Source of the DNA: Clostridium disporicum
Lineage (GTDB): Bacteria; Bacillota; Clostridia; Clostridiales; Clostridiaceae
Direction: 5' to 3'
DNA: 47,418 nucleotides
NCBI RefSeq assembly: GCF_001405015.1
Contig: NZ_CYZX01000027.1
Location: 1 to 47,418 of the forward strand
The notes under the pieces were generated by a model, which worked only from the letters and a program-made list of their open reading frames with translations, searched no databases and was not told where the DNA came from. This document shows, one piece after another, positions 1 to 7,640 of this stretch. Position numbers and translations under genes: made by a program. Position 1 is the stretch's first letter, and each line of letters begins with the position of its first letter.

Positions 1-146
1 TTTTTAAATATATTGAAGGTTGGTATAACAGAAAAAGGCTACACTCTTCTATTAATTACATGACTCCAGATCAATGTGAATTATTAGCTAGAAGTGCAGC
101 ATAAAAAAGTTTGACTTTTTGTGTCCAAAATATTGACATAAGACCA
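1..146 (+). mobile_element. IS3-family insertion sequence, 3' end (left contig edge)
   Basis: This is the end of an IS3-family element. The last 33 codons of the transposase OrfB/integrase read 3-104 and include YIEGWYNRKRLHSSINYMT, a typical C-terminal rve signature, then stop at 102-104. The terminal inverted repeat follows, and the element ends in TAAGACCA at 139-146. The boundary was set by comparison with the inverted copy at 47273-47418: the two are the same for 146 bases and diverge at 147. The ends have the TG...CA form expected for IS3 elements. The rest of the element lies outside the window. It interrupts an ABC permease gene. Confidence 0.9.
3..104 (+). CDS. IS3-family transposase OrfB, C-terminal fragment (cut by contig edge)
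   Basis: Only the last 33 residues are visible. They match the end of IS3/IS150-type integrase-core transposases (W-Y-N-x-x-R-x-H-S-S motif, then NYMTPDQ). The gene is truncated by the window edge and shows no internal stop, so it is not necessarily broken. An inverted copy lies at 47315-47416. Confidence 0.85.
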   Translation, partial: FKYIEGWYNRKRLHSSINYMTPDQCELLARSAA

Positions 147-268
147 TTCCACTATTACTTGGGATTGCAATATTTAGTGCTATATTTGTATTTGCAGGTA
201 ATTTAATTGCGAATATATTATATGGAATTTTAGACCCAAGGTTAAAAGAGGAGGGATATCATGCTTAA
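147..268 (+). pseudogene. ABC importer permease (DppB/NikB-like), C-terminal remnant cut by IS
   Basis: Directly after the IS end an open frame encodes a hydrophobic last membrane segment followed by YGILDPRLKEEGYHA and TAA at 266-268. The Y-x-x-x-D-P-R-[LI] ending is characteristic of DppB/OppB-type permeases; the intact OppB at 9393-10334 ends with the same DPRIR motif. Everything upstream of this last segment is replaced by the IS, so the permease is disrupted. Its stop overlaps the start of the next permease by eight bases, which shows former translational coupling. The importer encoded downstream probably lacks a functional partner permease unless another copy exists. Confidence 0.85.
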
Positions 269-1127
269 AAATCCTTCAGTTAATTTAGGAAAAAAAAGAA
301 TACAAATATTTTCTAATAGAAGAAAAAGGATAGTATTTTATATAACTATTTCAGTGATTTACTTAGTAACAATTTTGATTGTAGGTTTAATAATGAATCC
401 AGATAAATATGCTGTAGATTACTCTGCAAAATTTATTAGCCCTTCTTTAGGACATCTATTTGGTACAGATTTTATGGGAAGAGATATGTTTTGGAGATGT
501 ATTAAGGGATTATCTAATAGTATATTAATCGGTATTTTTGCCTCTGTAGTAAGTTCATTTATCGCACTTGTATTTGGTGTTTCATCTGCAATTATAGGTG
601 GATGGTATGATAGATTTATTAACTGGTGTGTAGATCTTTGCATGGGAATTCCACATCTAATTTTATTAATATTAATATCATTTATGCTTGGAAGAGGAGC
701 TGTAGGAGTTACTGTAGCTGTTTCATTAACTCATTGGACAGGATTGACTAGACTTGTTAGAGCTGAGGTATTACAGGTTCGCTCTGCACAATATGTACAA
801 GCAGCTTATAAGATGGGAAAAAGTAAATTTCAAGTAGCAATAAGTCATATTATACCTCATGTTCTTCCAGTATATTTAATTGGAGTTGTTCTATTATTTC
901 CACATGCTATTATGCATGAAGCATCTATAACATTTTTAGGGTTTGGGCTTCCAGCTGAAGTTCCAGCAATTGGTGTAATATTATCAGAAGCTATGAAACA
1001 TATTGCAACAGGAAAGTGGTGGCTTGCATTATTCCCAGGGCTTATGTTATTGAGTGTTGTATTACTATTTGATGTAATTGGCGAAAATCTTAAACAATTA
1101 ATAAATCCGAATAGTGGTAATGAATAA
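261..1127 (+). CDS. ABC importer permease, DppC/NikC-like
   Basis: The product is a 288-residue integral membrane protein of the dipeptide/oligopeptide/nickel permease family. It has an N-terminal membrane segment at about residues 25-45, a conserved HLFGTDFMGRDMFWR stretch at about 67-80 (the GTDxxGRD motif of DppC/OppC), and further membrane segments. An EAA-like cytoplasmic loop at about 180-200 (AAYKMGKSKFQVAISHIIPH) contacts the ATPases. It overlaps the stop of the IS-truncated permease. Substrate cannot be set: the solute-binding protein is not in the window, and opine, peptide and nickel importers all have this architecture. Confidence 0.88.
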   Translation: MLKNPSVNLGKKRIQIFSNRRKRIVFYITISVIYLVTILIVGLIMNPDKYAVDYSAKFISPSLGHLFGTDFMGRDMFWRCIKGLSNSILIGIFASVVSSFIALVFGVSSAIIGGWYDRFINWCVDLCMGIPHLILLILISFMLGRGAVGVTVAVSLTHWTGLTRLVRAEVLQVRSAQYVQAAYKMGKSKFQVAISHIIPHVLPVYLIGVVLLFPHAIMHEASITFLGFGLPAEVPAIGVILSEAMKHIATGKWWLALFPGLMLLSVVLLFDVIGENLKQLINPNSGNE

Positions 1128-1203
1128 TTTTCAAAATTGATAATTAAGAGATGGTGGTAATTTTCTTAATTATGATAAATATTAGTTTAATAAGGAGGAA
1201 GGT

Positions 1204-2145
1204 ATGAGGAATAATGCAAAGAGTGTATATGATGAATTTGCATTAGAAGTAAATAATTTATCAGTAGCTTTTAATATGTATGATAAAGGTTTAAATAAAA
1301 ATGATTTAGAAGTTATTCATGAATTAAGTATAAATGTAAAAAAGGGAGAAATAGTAGCGGTTGTGGGGTCAAGCGGTTCGGGAAAAAGTCTTCTTGCCCA
1401 TGCAATAATGGGAATACTTCCAGGCAATTCAAATATAAAAAGTGATATAAAGTTTTACGGAGAAAATTTAACAGAGAAAAAGTTAAAAAAGCTTAGAGGA
1501 AAAGATATATCTTTTATACCACAATCCGTAGAATTTTTAGATCCATTAATGAAGATTGGAAAGCAAGTTATCGGAATTAATGGAAGTGAAAAAAAACGAA
1601 AAGAAATATTTAAAAGATATGATTTAGAAGATAATGTTGCAGACAAATACCCATTTCAACTATCGGGGGGAATGGCTAGGAGAGTATTAATAGCAACAGC
1701 TGTAATGAATGATGCAAAGTTAATTATAGCAGATGAACCAACTCCAGGTTTAAATATAGAACTAGCAATGGATACTTTGAAGCATTTTAGAGATATTGCA
1801 GATAATGGATGTGGTATTCTTTTAATTACTCATGATGTGGATTTAGCGTTAAATGTAGCTGATAGAATAGCTGTCTTTTATTCAGGAACAATAGTTGAAA
1901 TAGCAAAAGTAGATGATTTTATAAAAGGGAAAGATGCATTGAGACATCCATATAGTAAGGCATTCATAGATGCTTTACCACAAAATAAGTTTAAATCTAT
2001 ACCAGGATTTCAACCATATGCAGGAAATTTACCAACAGGGTGTCTATTTGGAGATAGATGTCATATGAGAACTGAAGAATGCAATAAAAATATTGAAATG
2101 AGAAAATTAAGAGGCGGAGAGGTGAGATGTATTAATGCTACTTGA
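1204..2145 (+). CDS. ABC importer ATPase, DppD/NikD-like
   Basis: This is a 313-residue nucleotide-binding subunit. Walker A is GSSGSGKS at about residues 56-63, the signature is LSGGMARR at about 154-161, Walker B is LIIADEPT and the switch histidine is in LLITHD. The C-terminal oligopeptide/dipeptide extension keeps the four-cysteine pattern (GCLFGDRCHMRTEECNK ... RC) that is proposed to bind an iron-sulfur cluster in DppD-type ATPases; OppD at 11408 lacks these cysteines. A clear AAGGAGGAAGGT site precedes the ATG. A short hairpin (1142-1171) lies in the gap after the permease. It overlaps the next ATPase by 11 bases. Confidence 0.9.
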   Translation: MRNNAKSVYDEFALEVNNLSVAFNMYDKGLNKNDLEVIHELSINVKKGEIVAVVGSSGSGKSLLAHAIMGILPGNSNIKSDIKFYGENLTEKKLKKLRGKDISFIPQSVEFLDPLMKIGKQVIGINGSEKKRKEIFKRYDLEDNVADKYPFQLSGGMARRVLIATAVMNDAKLIIADEPTPGLNIELAMDTLKHFRDIADNGCGILLITHDVDLALNVADRIAVFYSGTIVEIAKVDDFIKGKDALRHPYSKAFIDALPQNKFKSIPGFQPYAGNLPTGCLFGDRCHMRTEECNKNIEMRKLRGGEVRCINAT

Positions 2146-2764
2146 AGTTAAAAATGTAAGTTATCGTTACAATAAAAGTTCTCCTTGGATACTTGAAGAT
2201 GTTAGCTTTACTATAGATTCAAAGGAAAGAGTTGCATTAGTTGGTCCATCAGGATATGGAAAAAGTACCTTAGCTAAAATAATATCTGGATATATAAAGC
2301 CAGAAAAGGGGGAAATTCTATGGGATGGTAAGCCACTTCCGAAGAATGTATATTGCCCAATTCAAATGATTTATCAACATCCTGAAAAGTCAGTTAATCC
2401 AAGATGGAAAATGGCAAAAATATTAAATGAAGCATGGGAAGTTGATAATAATATTTTGCAAGAGATGGGTATAGAAAAGTCTTGGTTTAATAGATGGCCA
2501 AATGAATTGTCCGGTGGAGAGTTACAAAGATTTTGTATAGCAAGAGTATTAGGACCAGAAACAAAATTTTTAGTTTGTGATGAGATAAGTACTATGCTTG
2601 ATGTTATAACTCAAGCTCAAATATGGAATTTTCTTTTAAAAACTTCGCAAGAGAATGAATTGGGGATGCTTGTAGTTACACATAACATTGAATTAGCCAA
2701 TAGAGTGTGTGATAGAATTATAGAATTACCTAAATTAAATAAAAAAGAAGAAATAGCAGTGTAA
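2135..2764 (+). CDS. ABC importer ATPase, DppF/NikE-like (short)
   Basis: This is a 209-residue ABC ATPase forming a heterodimer with the preceding one. Walker A is VGPSGYGKST at about residues 36-45, the signature is LSGGELQR at about 127-134, Walker B reads FLVCDE and the switch region is VVTHN, with Asn after His. It is shorter than typical DppF/NikE proteins (about 250-330 residues) because it lacks the C-terminal peptide-transporter extension. The start overlaps the previous gene and is preceded by GAGAGGTGAG. It is the last gene of the importer operon before a terminator. Confidence 0.88.
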   Translation: MLLEVKNVSYRYNKSSPWILEDVSFTIDSKERVALVGPSGYGKSTLAKIISGYIKPEKGEILWDGKPLPKNVYCPIQMIYQHPEKSVNPRWKMAKILNEAWEVDNNILQEMGIEKSWFNRWPNELSGGELQRFCIARVLGPETKFLVCDEISTMLDVITQAQIWNFLLKTSQENELGMLVVTHNIELANRVCDRIIELPKLNKKEEIAV

Positions 2765-2837
2765 GAAGAAAGAGGAGTAAAAAAATATTTTTTAATATTA
2801 ACTATGGTCGAATTAAATGCAAAAAATAATATAGGCA

Positions 2838-2876
2838 AATAAAAATCTCGCAGAAATGTGAGGTTTTTATTTTTGT
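2838..2876 (+). terminator. Rho-independent terminator after the first ABC operon
   Basis: An A-rich left arm with core CTCGCA pairs with TGTGAG around a GAAA loop, followed by GTTTTTATTTTTG. It separates the ABC genes from the glycyl radical operon. Confidence 0.8.
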
Positions 2877-2935
2877 TATACCCAAAAAGATACAACATAA
2901 ACAAAGATAAAACAACAATAATTAGTGTAAAAATA

Positions 2936-2963
2936 TTGAAAAAATTCTAAAAAAGAGTATATT
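2936..2963 (+). promoter_or_regulatory. Possible promoter of the glycyl radical enzyme operon
   Basis: TTGAAA at 2936-2941 and TATATT at 2958-2963 are separated by 16 bases and lie about 60 bases before the enzyme's start. The region is very AT-rich, so chance matches are likely. Confidence 0.3.
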
Positions 2964-3023
2964 AATATGTATAGGTATAAATTGAAATTAAAGAAAAGGG
3001 TAATATACAAATGGGAGGATAAC

Positions 3024-5549
3024 ATGAGTCAAAGTATTTATGAAATAAATAAAAGTCCAAGAATACAAAAACTTGTAGATAAGTTATTCGAGAAGTTGCC
3101 AGAGATAGAATCAGATAGAGCTGTACTTTTAACAGAGTCGTATAAAGAAACTGAAGGCCAACCTATAATAGTTAGAAGAGCCAAGGCATTTTCTCATATA
3201 TTAAAAAATATTCCTATAACTATTCGTGAAGATGAATTGATTGTAGGAAGCGCTACTAAATTCCCAAGAAGCTGTCAGGTGTTCCCTGAGTTTTCTTATG
3301 AATGGTTAGAAAAAGAATTTGACACTGTTGAGACTAGAAGTGCAGATCCTTTTTACATATCTGAAGATAATAAAGAGATATTAAGAGAAGTTTATAAGTA
3401 TTGGAAAGGTAAGACTACTAGTGAATTAGCAACATCATATATGGCTGATGAAACTATAAGAGCAATGGAACATAACATATTTACTCCAGGAAATTATTAT
3501 TACAATGGAGTTGGACATGTTACAGTAAAGTATGAAAAGGTTTTAGAAGTAGGATATGAAGGAATTATAAAAGAGGTAAAAGAGGAACTTTCTAAATGTA
3601 ATGTGGCAGATGAAAATTATGCTAAGAGGAGTCACTTCTTAAAATCTGTTATAGAAAGTTGTGAAGCGGTAATAGATTATGCTAATCGTTATGCTGAATT
3701 AGCTCTTAATATGGCTAAAGAATGTAAAGATAATAATAGAAAAGTAGAGCTATTACAAATAGCATCAAACTGTGCAAGAGTTCCAGCAAAAGGAGCAAGA
3801 AGCTTTTATGAAGCATGCCAATCTTTTTGGTTTGTGCAAATGTTACTTCAAGTAGAGTCTAGTGGACATTCTATATCTCCAGGTAGATTTGACCAATATA
3901 TGTATCCATATTATAAGGCAGATTTAGATGCAGGAAAAATAACTAAAGAGTTTGCCCAAGAATTAATGGATTGTATATGGGTAAAATTAAATGATTTAAA
4001 TAAAGTAAGAGATGCTGGTTCAGCAGAAGGTTTTGCAGGTTATGGTTTATTCCAAAACTTGATAGTTGGAGGACAAGATGCAGGAGGTATTGATGTAACT
4101 AATGATTTATCTTTTATGGCAATTGAAGCATCAATGCACGTAATGCTACCTCAACCATCATTATCAGTTAGAGTATGGAATGGAAGTCCTCATGAATTAT
4201 TAATAAAAGCAGCTAAATTAACTCGTACAGGAATTGGATTACCTGCATATTACAATGATGAAGTTATAATTCCATCATTACTTAATCGTGGACTTACTTT
4301 AGCAGATGCTAGAGAATATAACATAATAGGTTGTGTTGAGCCTCAAAAGGCTGGAAAGACAGATGGATGGCATGATGCGGCGTTCTTTAATATGTGTAGA
4401 CCATTGGAGTTAGTATTTAGTAATGGTTATGATAAAGGAGAGCTTGTTGGAGTTGAAACTGGTGATGTAACTAAGATGAATACATTTGAAGAGTTTTATG
4501 ATGCTTATAAAAAGCAAATGAAATATTGTATAGAATTATTAGTTAATGCAGACAATTCTATAGATATGGCTCATATGGAAAGGTGTCCATTACCTTATTT
4601 ATCATCAATGGTTGATGATTGTATAAGTAGAGGAAAGAGCGTTCAAGAAGGTGGAGCAATATATAACTTTACAGGGCCTCAAGGGTTTGGTATTGCAAAT
4701 ATGGCAGACTCTTTATATGCAATTAAAAAATTAGTTTTTGATGAAAAGAAGGTAACATTAGCTGAGTATAAGGATGCACTTGAAAATAATTATGGACGAG
4801 GTATATCTTTAGAAAGAGTTGAAGAGCTAACAAGAGAAGTTATTAAGGAATTAGAGAATGATGGACATGCTATAAATGCAGAGGTAGTTGCACAAGTATC
4901 AGCTACAATTGCATTAGATAGTTTAGATAATTCTAAGAAAGCTAAATATGATAAATTACTAGAAATGATTGAAGCTGTTCCTAAGTTCGGAAATGATATT
5001 AAGGAAGTAGACCAATTTGCTAGAGATGTAGCTTATGTATATACTAAACCTTTAGAAAATTATAAAAATCCAAGAGGAGGTCAATACCAAGCTGGACTTT
5101 ATCCAGTTTCAGCTAATGTACCTCTAGGAGCACAAACAGGTGCAACTCCAGATGGAAGACTAGCTTATACCCCAGTGGCAGATGGTGTATCACCTTCAGC
5201 TGGTAAAGATGTTAATGGACCTACAGCAGCAGCTAATTCTGTAGCTAGACTTGACCATGGAATAGCATCTAATGGAACGTTATTTAATCAAAAATTCCAT
5301 CCATCAGTTTTAGCAGGAAGAACTGGACTTGAGGCTTTTGTTAACTTTATTAGAGGATATTTTGACCAAAAGGGAAGTCATATTCAATTTAATGTAGTAA
5401 GTAGAGAAACATTAATTGAAGCTCAAAAATATCCAGAAAAATATAAGACTTTAGTAGTTCGTGTTGCTGGATATAGTGCATTGTTTACGTCACTATCTAG
5501 GTCATTACAAGATGACATAATTAACCGTACAGAACAAAGAGGTTTCTAG
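3024..5549 (+). CDS. Glycyl radical enzyme, glycerol/diol dehydratase-like
   Basis: The 841-residue product is a glycyl radical enzyme. The radical glycine is Gly816 in RVAGYSALF, and the thiyl cysteine is Cys437 in IIGCVEPQKAGKTDGWHD. Compared from memory with Clostridium butyricum DhaB1, the residues that bind glycerol are all kept: His in GVGH, His-Ser in SSGHSISPGRFDQYM, Cys and Glu in GCVEP, and Asp in GWHD. This supports a B12-independent dehydratase of glycerol or another 1,2-diol. It is about 50 residues longer than DhaB1, mainly from an insert before KFGNDIKEVD. The start at 3024 is chosen because GGGAGG lies just upstream; an in-frame ATG at 2967 has no such site. No propanediol dehydrogenase or microcompartment gene is nearby, so the substrate is uncertain. 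It is cotranscribed with its activase. Confidence 0.87.
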   Translation: MSQSIYEINKSPRIQKLVDKLFEKLPEIESDRAVLLTESYKETEGQPIIVRRAKAFSHILKNIPITIREDELIVGSATKFPRSCQVFPEFSYEWLEKEFDTVETRSADPFYISEDNKEILREVYKYWKGKTTSELATSYMADETIRAMEHNIFTPGNYYYNGVGHVTVKYEKVLEVGYEGIIKEVKEELSKCNVADENYAKRSHFLKSVIESCEAVIDYANRYAELALNMAKECKDNNRKVELLQIASNCARVPAKGARSFYEACQSFWFVQMLLQVESSGHSISPGRFDQYMYPYYKADLDAGKITKEFAQELMDCIWVKLNDLNKVRDAGSAEGFAGYGLFQNLIVGGQDAGGIDVTNDLSFMAIEASMHVMLPQPSLSVRVWNGSPHELLIKAAKLTRTGIGLPAYYNDEVIIPSLLNRGLTLADAREYNIIGCVEPQKAGKTDGWHDAAFFNMCRPLELVFSNGYDKGELVGVETGDVTKMNTFEEFYDAYKKQMKYCIELLVNADNSIDMAHMERCPLPYLSSMVDDCISRGKSVQEGGAIYNFTGPQGFGIANMADSLYAIKKLVFDEKKVTLAEYKDALENNYGRGISLERVEELTREVIKELENDGHAINAEVVAQVSATIALDSLDNSKKAKYDKLLEMIEAVPKFGNDIKEVDQFARDVAYVYTKPLENYKNPRGGQYQAGLYPVSANVPLGAQTGATPDGRLAYTPVADGVSPSAGKDVNGPTAAANSVARLDHGIASNGTLFNQKFHPSVLAGRTGLEAFVNFIRGYFDQKGSHIQFNVVSRETLIEAQKYPEKYKTLVVRVAGYSALFTSLSRSLQDDIINRTEQRGF

Positions 5550-5565
5550 AAGGGTGAGATAAAAT

Positions 5566-6351
5566 ATGAGTAATTTAGATGTAAAGGGAAGAATTTTTGA
5601 TATACAAAAGTTCTCAATACATGATGGGCCAGGAATCAGAACAATAGTATTTTTAAAAGGATGTATTTTAAGGTGTCAATGGTGCTGTAATCCAGAATCT
5701 CAAAGATTTGATATTGAAAATATGATTGTAGCTGGAAAGAATAAGATTATAGGACAGGATGTAACTGTAAGAGAGGTATTAGAAAAAATAAAGCAAGACA
5801 GAGCATATTATAAACGTTCTGGTGGAGGGATAGCTTTATCAGGAGGAGAGTGTATGTGTCAGCCTGAATTTGCAAAAGCTTTACTTCACGAGTGTAATGA
5901 GATTGGAATTTCTACTGCAATAGAAACCACAGCAGCAGTAGACTCTGATATAGTAAAATATATAATTCCAGAAGTTGATACTATTCTGATGGATATTAAG
6001 CATACTAATTCAGAAAAGCATAAGAAGTTTACTGGAAGAGATAATAAGATTATTTTAGAAAATGCTAAAATAATTGCAGAGTCAGACTCTGATTTAATTA
6101 TAAGAGTTCCTGTAATTCCAACATTCAATCATACTAAGGAAGAAATAAGAGATATTGCAAGATTTGCAAAAACATTAAAAGGAGTAACAAGATTACATCT
6201 ACTTCCTTATCATCGAATGGGTCAAGATAAATACACAGGATTAGATAGAAATTATATACTTGATGGAGTGGAAACTTTAAGTAGTGACTATATGGATATG
6301 CTTTTAGAAGTAGTATTAAACGAAGGTCTTAGAGGACAAATTGGGGGATAG
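5566..6351 (+). CDS. Glycyl radical enzyme activase (radical SAM), short form
   Basis: The product is a 261-residue radical SAM enzyme that installs the glycyl radical on the preceding enzyme. It opens with FSIHDGPGIRT, then CILRCQWC (C-x3-C-x2-C, the cluster-binding motif) and NPESQ, and has GGGIALSGGEC (the SAM-contact GGE motif) at about residues 87-97. The two-cluster ferredoxin-like insert that normally follows NPESQ in diol-dehydratase and choline-lyase activases is absent; the chain goes straight to helix DVTVREVL. In this it resembles pyruvate formate-lyase activase. It starts 16 bases after the enzyme's stop with GGGTGAG upstream. Confidence 0.9.
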   Translation: MSNLDVKGRIFDIQKFSIHDGPGIRTIVFLKGCILRCQWCCNPESQRFDIENMIVAGKNKIIGQDVTVREVLEKIKQDRAYYKRSGGGIALSGGECMCQPEFAKALLHECNEIGISTAIETTAAVDSDIVKYIIPEVDTILMDIKHTNSEKHKKFTGRDNKIILENAKIIAESDSDLIIRVPVIPTFNHTKEEIRDIARFAKTLKGVTRLHLLPYHRMGQDKYTGLDRNYILDGVETLSSDYMDMLLEVVLNEGLRGQIGG

Positions 6352-6382
6352 GCTCTAGTTAATAAATTAATAGTTAAAATAT

Positions 6383-6448
6383 AAAGTCAGCATAGAGATA
6401 TGAGATTATATTTATGTAATCATATCAATTATGCTGACTTATTTGTTT
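6383..6448 (+). terminator. Long hairpin terminator after the activase
   Basis: AAGTCAGCATA (6383-6393) pairs with TATGCTGACTT (6430-6440). An inner near-palindrome, GATATGAGATTA with TAATCATATC, extends the stem, and ATTTGTTT follows. It can also serve the convergent gene on the minus strand. Confidence 0.7.
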
Positions 6449-6498
6449 AAATTAAAATAGTAAAAATATATTTAATAATTAAGATATAGTTATAGAAA

Positions 6499-7209
6499 TC
6501 ATATTAAAGAAATTATATTTGCATCTTGTATATACTTATCTATTATTGTTTTGCTTAAGTTAAAATGGCTGATACATTTATCAAGAATAGTAGCATCGCT
6601 TGTAACTACGTTATTTAATTTTTCTAAAATAACGTCAGCATTATTTACTAATTCTACACTTGTATTAAGATTATATTTTTCAGCATATTCAAAGATTTTA
6701 ATTTTAAGATTTCCTGAATTAGAGACAGGGGAATCTAAATATATATTAATGCTTTCAATATCTATAGAATTTAAGAAATTAAATATATAGTCTAAAGCTA
6801 TATCAGTTTTATCAATAAGCTTATAAGTGCCTCTAAGTCCAGCTAAATCTCTTACTAATCCATCATCACCTGTTATTAAGGTCCCTCCGGATAATGCAAC
6901 TTCTAAATTAATTATTAAGTTAAATCCATCTATATTAAGAGATTGTCCTTTTATATCATTAATACTAATTTCTTTAGATTTTCTCAGTAGTTCATTTGCA
7001 GAACTACAAGTAGCACGTTTTAAAGCATCTCTTTGCCTAGTAGAAAATTGATATCTACTTCCAACAAAGTTTATTATAGATTCAAGTTTATAATCTCTAT
7101 CAAGTAGCCACTTTATTTCTTCGTGAGCTTTTCGTAGTCTAATAATTTCTTTTTCAGAAAACCATCTTTTATCATTTAAATCAAAACCTCTTTTTGATAT
7201 TTTACTCAA
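6499..7209 (-). CDS. DUF434 domain protein
   Basis: This is a 236-residue soluble protein. The first 60 or so residues (DKRWFSEKEIIRLRKAHEEI ... GSRYQFSTRQRDALKRA) match my memory of DUF434, a family of unknown function; the second half is likely the linked conserved domain (NIDGFNLIINLEVALSGGTLITGDDG). No catalytic motif is recognised. The start is a TTG at 7209 with only a weak GGTGA upstream. It converges on the glycyl radical operon and need not be functionally linked to it. Confidence 0.7.
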   Translation of the reverse strand: MSKISKRGFDLNDKRWFSEKEIIRLRKAHEEIKWLLDRDYKLESIINFVGSRYQFSTRQRDALKRATCSSANELLRKSKEISINDIKGQSLNIDGFNLIINLEVALSGGTLITGDDGLVRDLAGLRGTYKLIDKTDIALDYIFNFLNSIDIESINIYLDSPVSNSGNLKIKIFEYAEKYNLNTSVELVNNADVILEKLNNVVTSDATILDKCISHFNLSKTIIDKYIQDANIISLI

Positions 7210-7522
7210 ATTAAATTCACCAACTTACAATAATTAATTATATAGTTGTAGTGTATACATAAAACTGATTAAGAATGTAAAAATATCAATATTCAAAATA
7301 GAAAGTAAGAAATAATATAAAGATGATAATATCAGTATTCATTAAAATATTGTGGAATAATATATCAGTTATTTAAAGGATTTATAAAGTTTTAGGATTA
7401 ATTTACGAAAATTATACAAATGTGTCTTGGAAAACGTTTGTATTAAAAGTATTAAGTAAATTATTAAAAAAATAATGTAATACGAAAATCATTGATAGAT
7501 TAAAAAAACCTAATGGAAATTA
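7210..7522. other. AT-rich intergenic spacer
   Basis: Between the divergent DUF434 and opp promoters I see no open frame of note. The only signal is a cre-like site (7429-7442). Confidence 0.5.
7429..7442 (+). promoter_or_regulatory. Possible CcpA cre site upstream of opp
   Basis: GGAAAACGTTTGTA matches 12 of 14 positions of the Gram-positive catabolite-response consensus TGWAARCGYTWNCW. It lies about 80 bases upstream of the opp -35 box, which would suit carbon-source control of peptide uptake. The match is imperfect at the outer positions. Confidence 0.3.
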
Positions 7523-7552
7523 TTGACAAATATTAAATAAACTCATTATAAT
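7523..7552 (+). promoter_or_regulatory. Sigma-A-type promoter of the opp operon
   Basis: TTGACA (7523-7528) and TATAAT (7547-7552) are both perfect hexamers, with 18 bases between them. Transcription should start near 7559, only about 8 bases before the leader hairpin. Confidence 0.7.
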
Positions 7553-7565
7553 AATATATAATAAA

Positions 7566-7612
7566 CAACGGGGTTAAGACTTAAACAAAAGACTATAACC
7601 TCGTTTTGTTTT
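7566..7612 (+). terminator. Leader hairpin with T-run upstream of oppA (attenuator or 5' stabiliser)
   Basis: ACGGGGTTA (about 7568-7576) pairs with TAACCTCGT (about 7596-7604) over nine positions with one G-U pair, and TTTTGTTTTTT follows. It lies in the opp 5' leader between promoter and ribosome site. The form is that of an intrinsic terminator. No alternative antiterminator arm or known riboswitch is evident in the short leader. Confidence 0.55.
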
Positions 7613-7640
7613 TTATAAAAATTAATAAGGGGGCAAAAGG

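Noticed and set aside
3024..5549. Assignment of the glycyl radical enzyme as isethionate lyase, choline lyase or hydroxyproline dehydratase
   Set aside because: The cysteine loop is GCVEPQ and the His/His-Ser positions match glycerol dehydratase; hydroxyproline dehydratase has GCVET, and the anion-binding residues expected of isethionate lyase are not at the GNYYYNGVGH position.
7553..7640. A riboswitch upstream of oppA
   Set aside because: The leader is about 80 bases and contains only one hairpin; there is no room for, or sequence of, a known aptamer.
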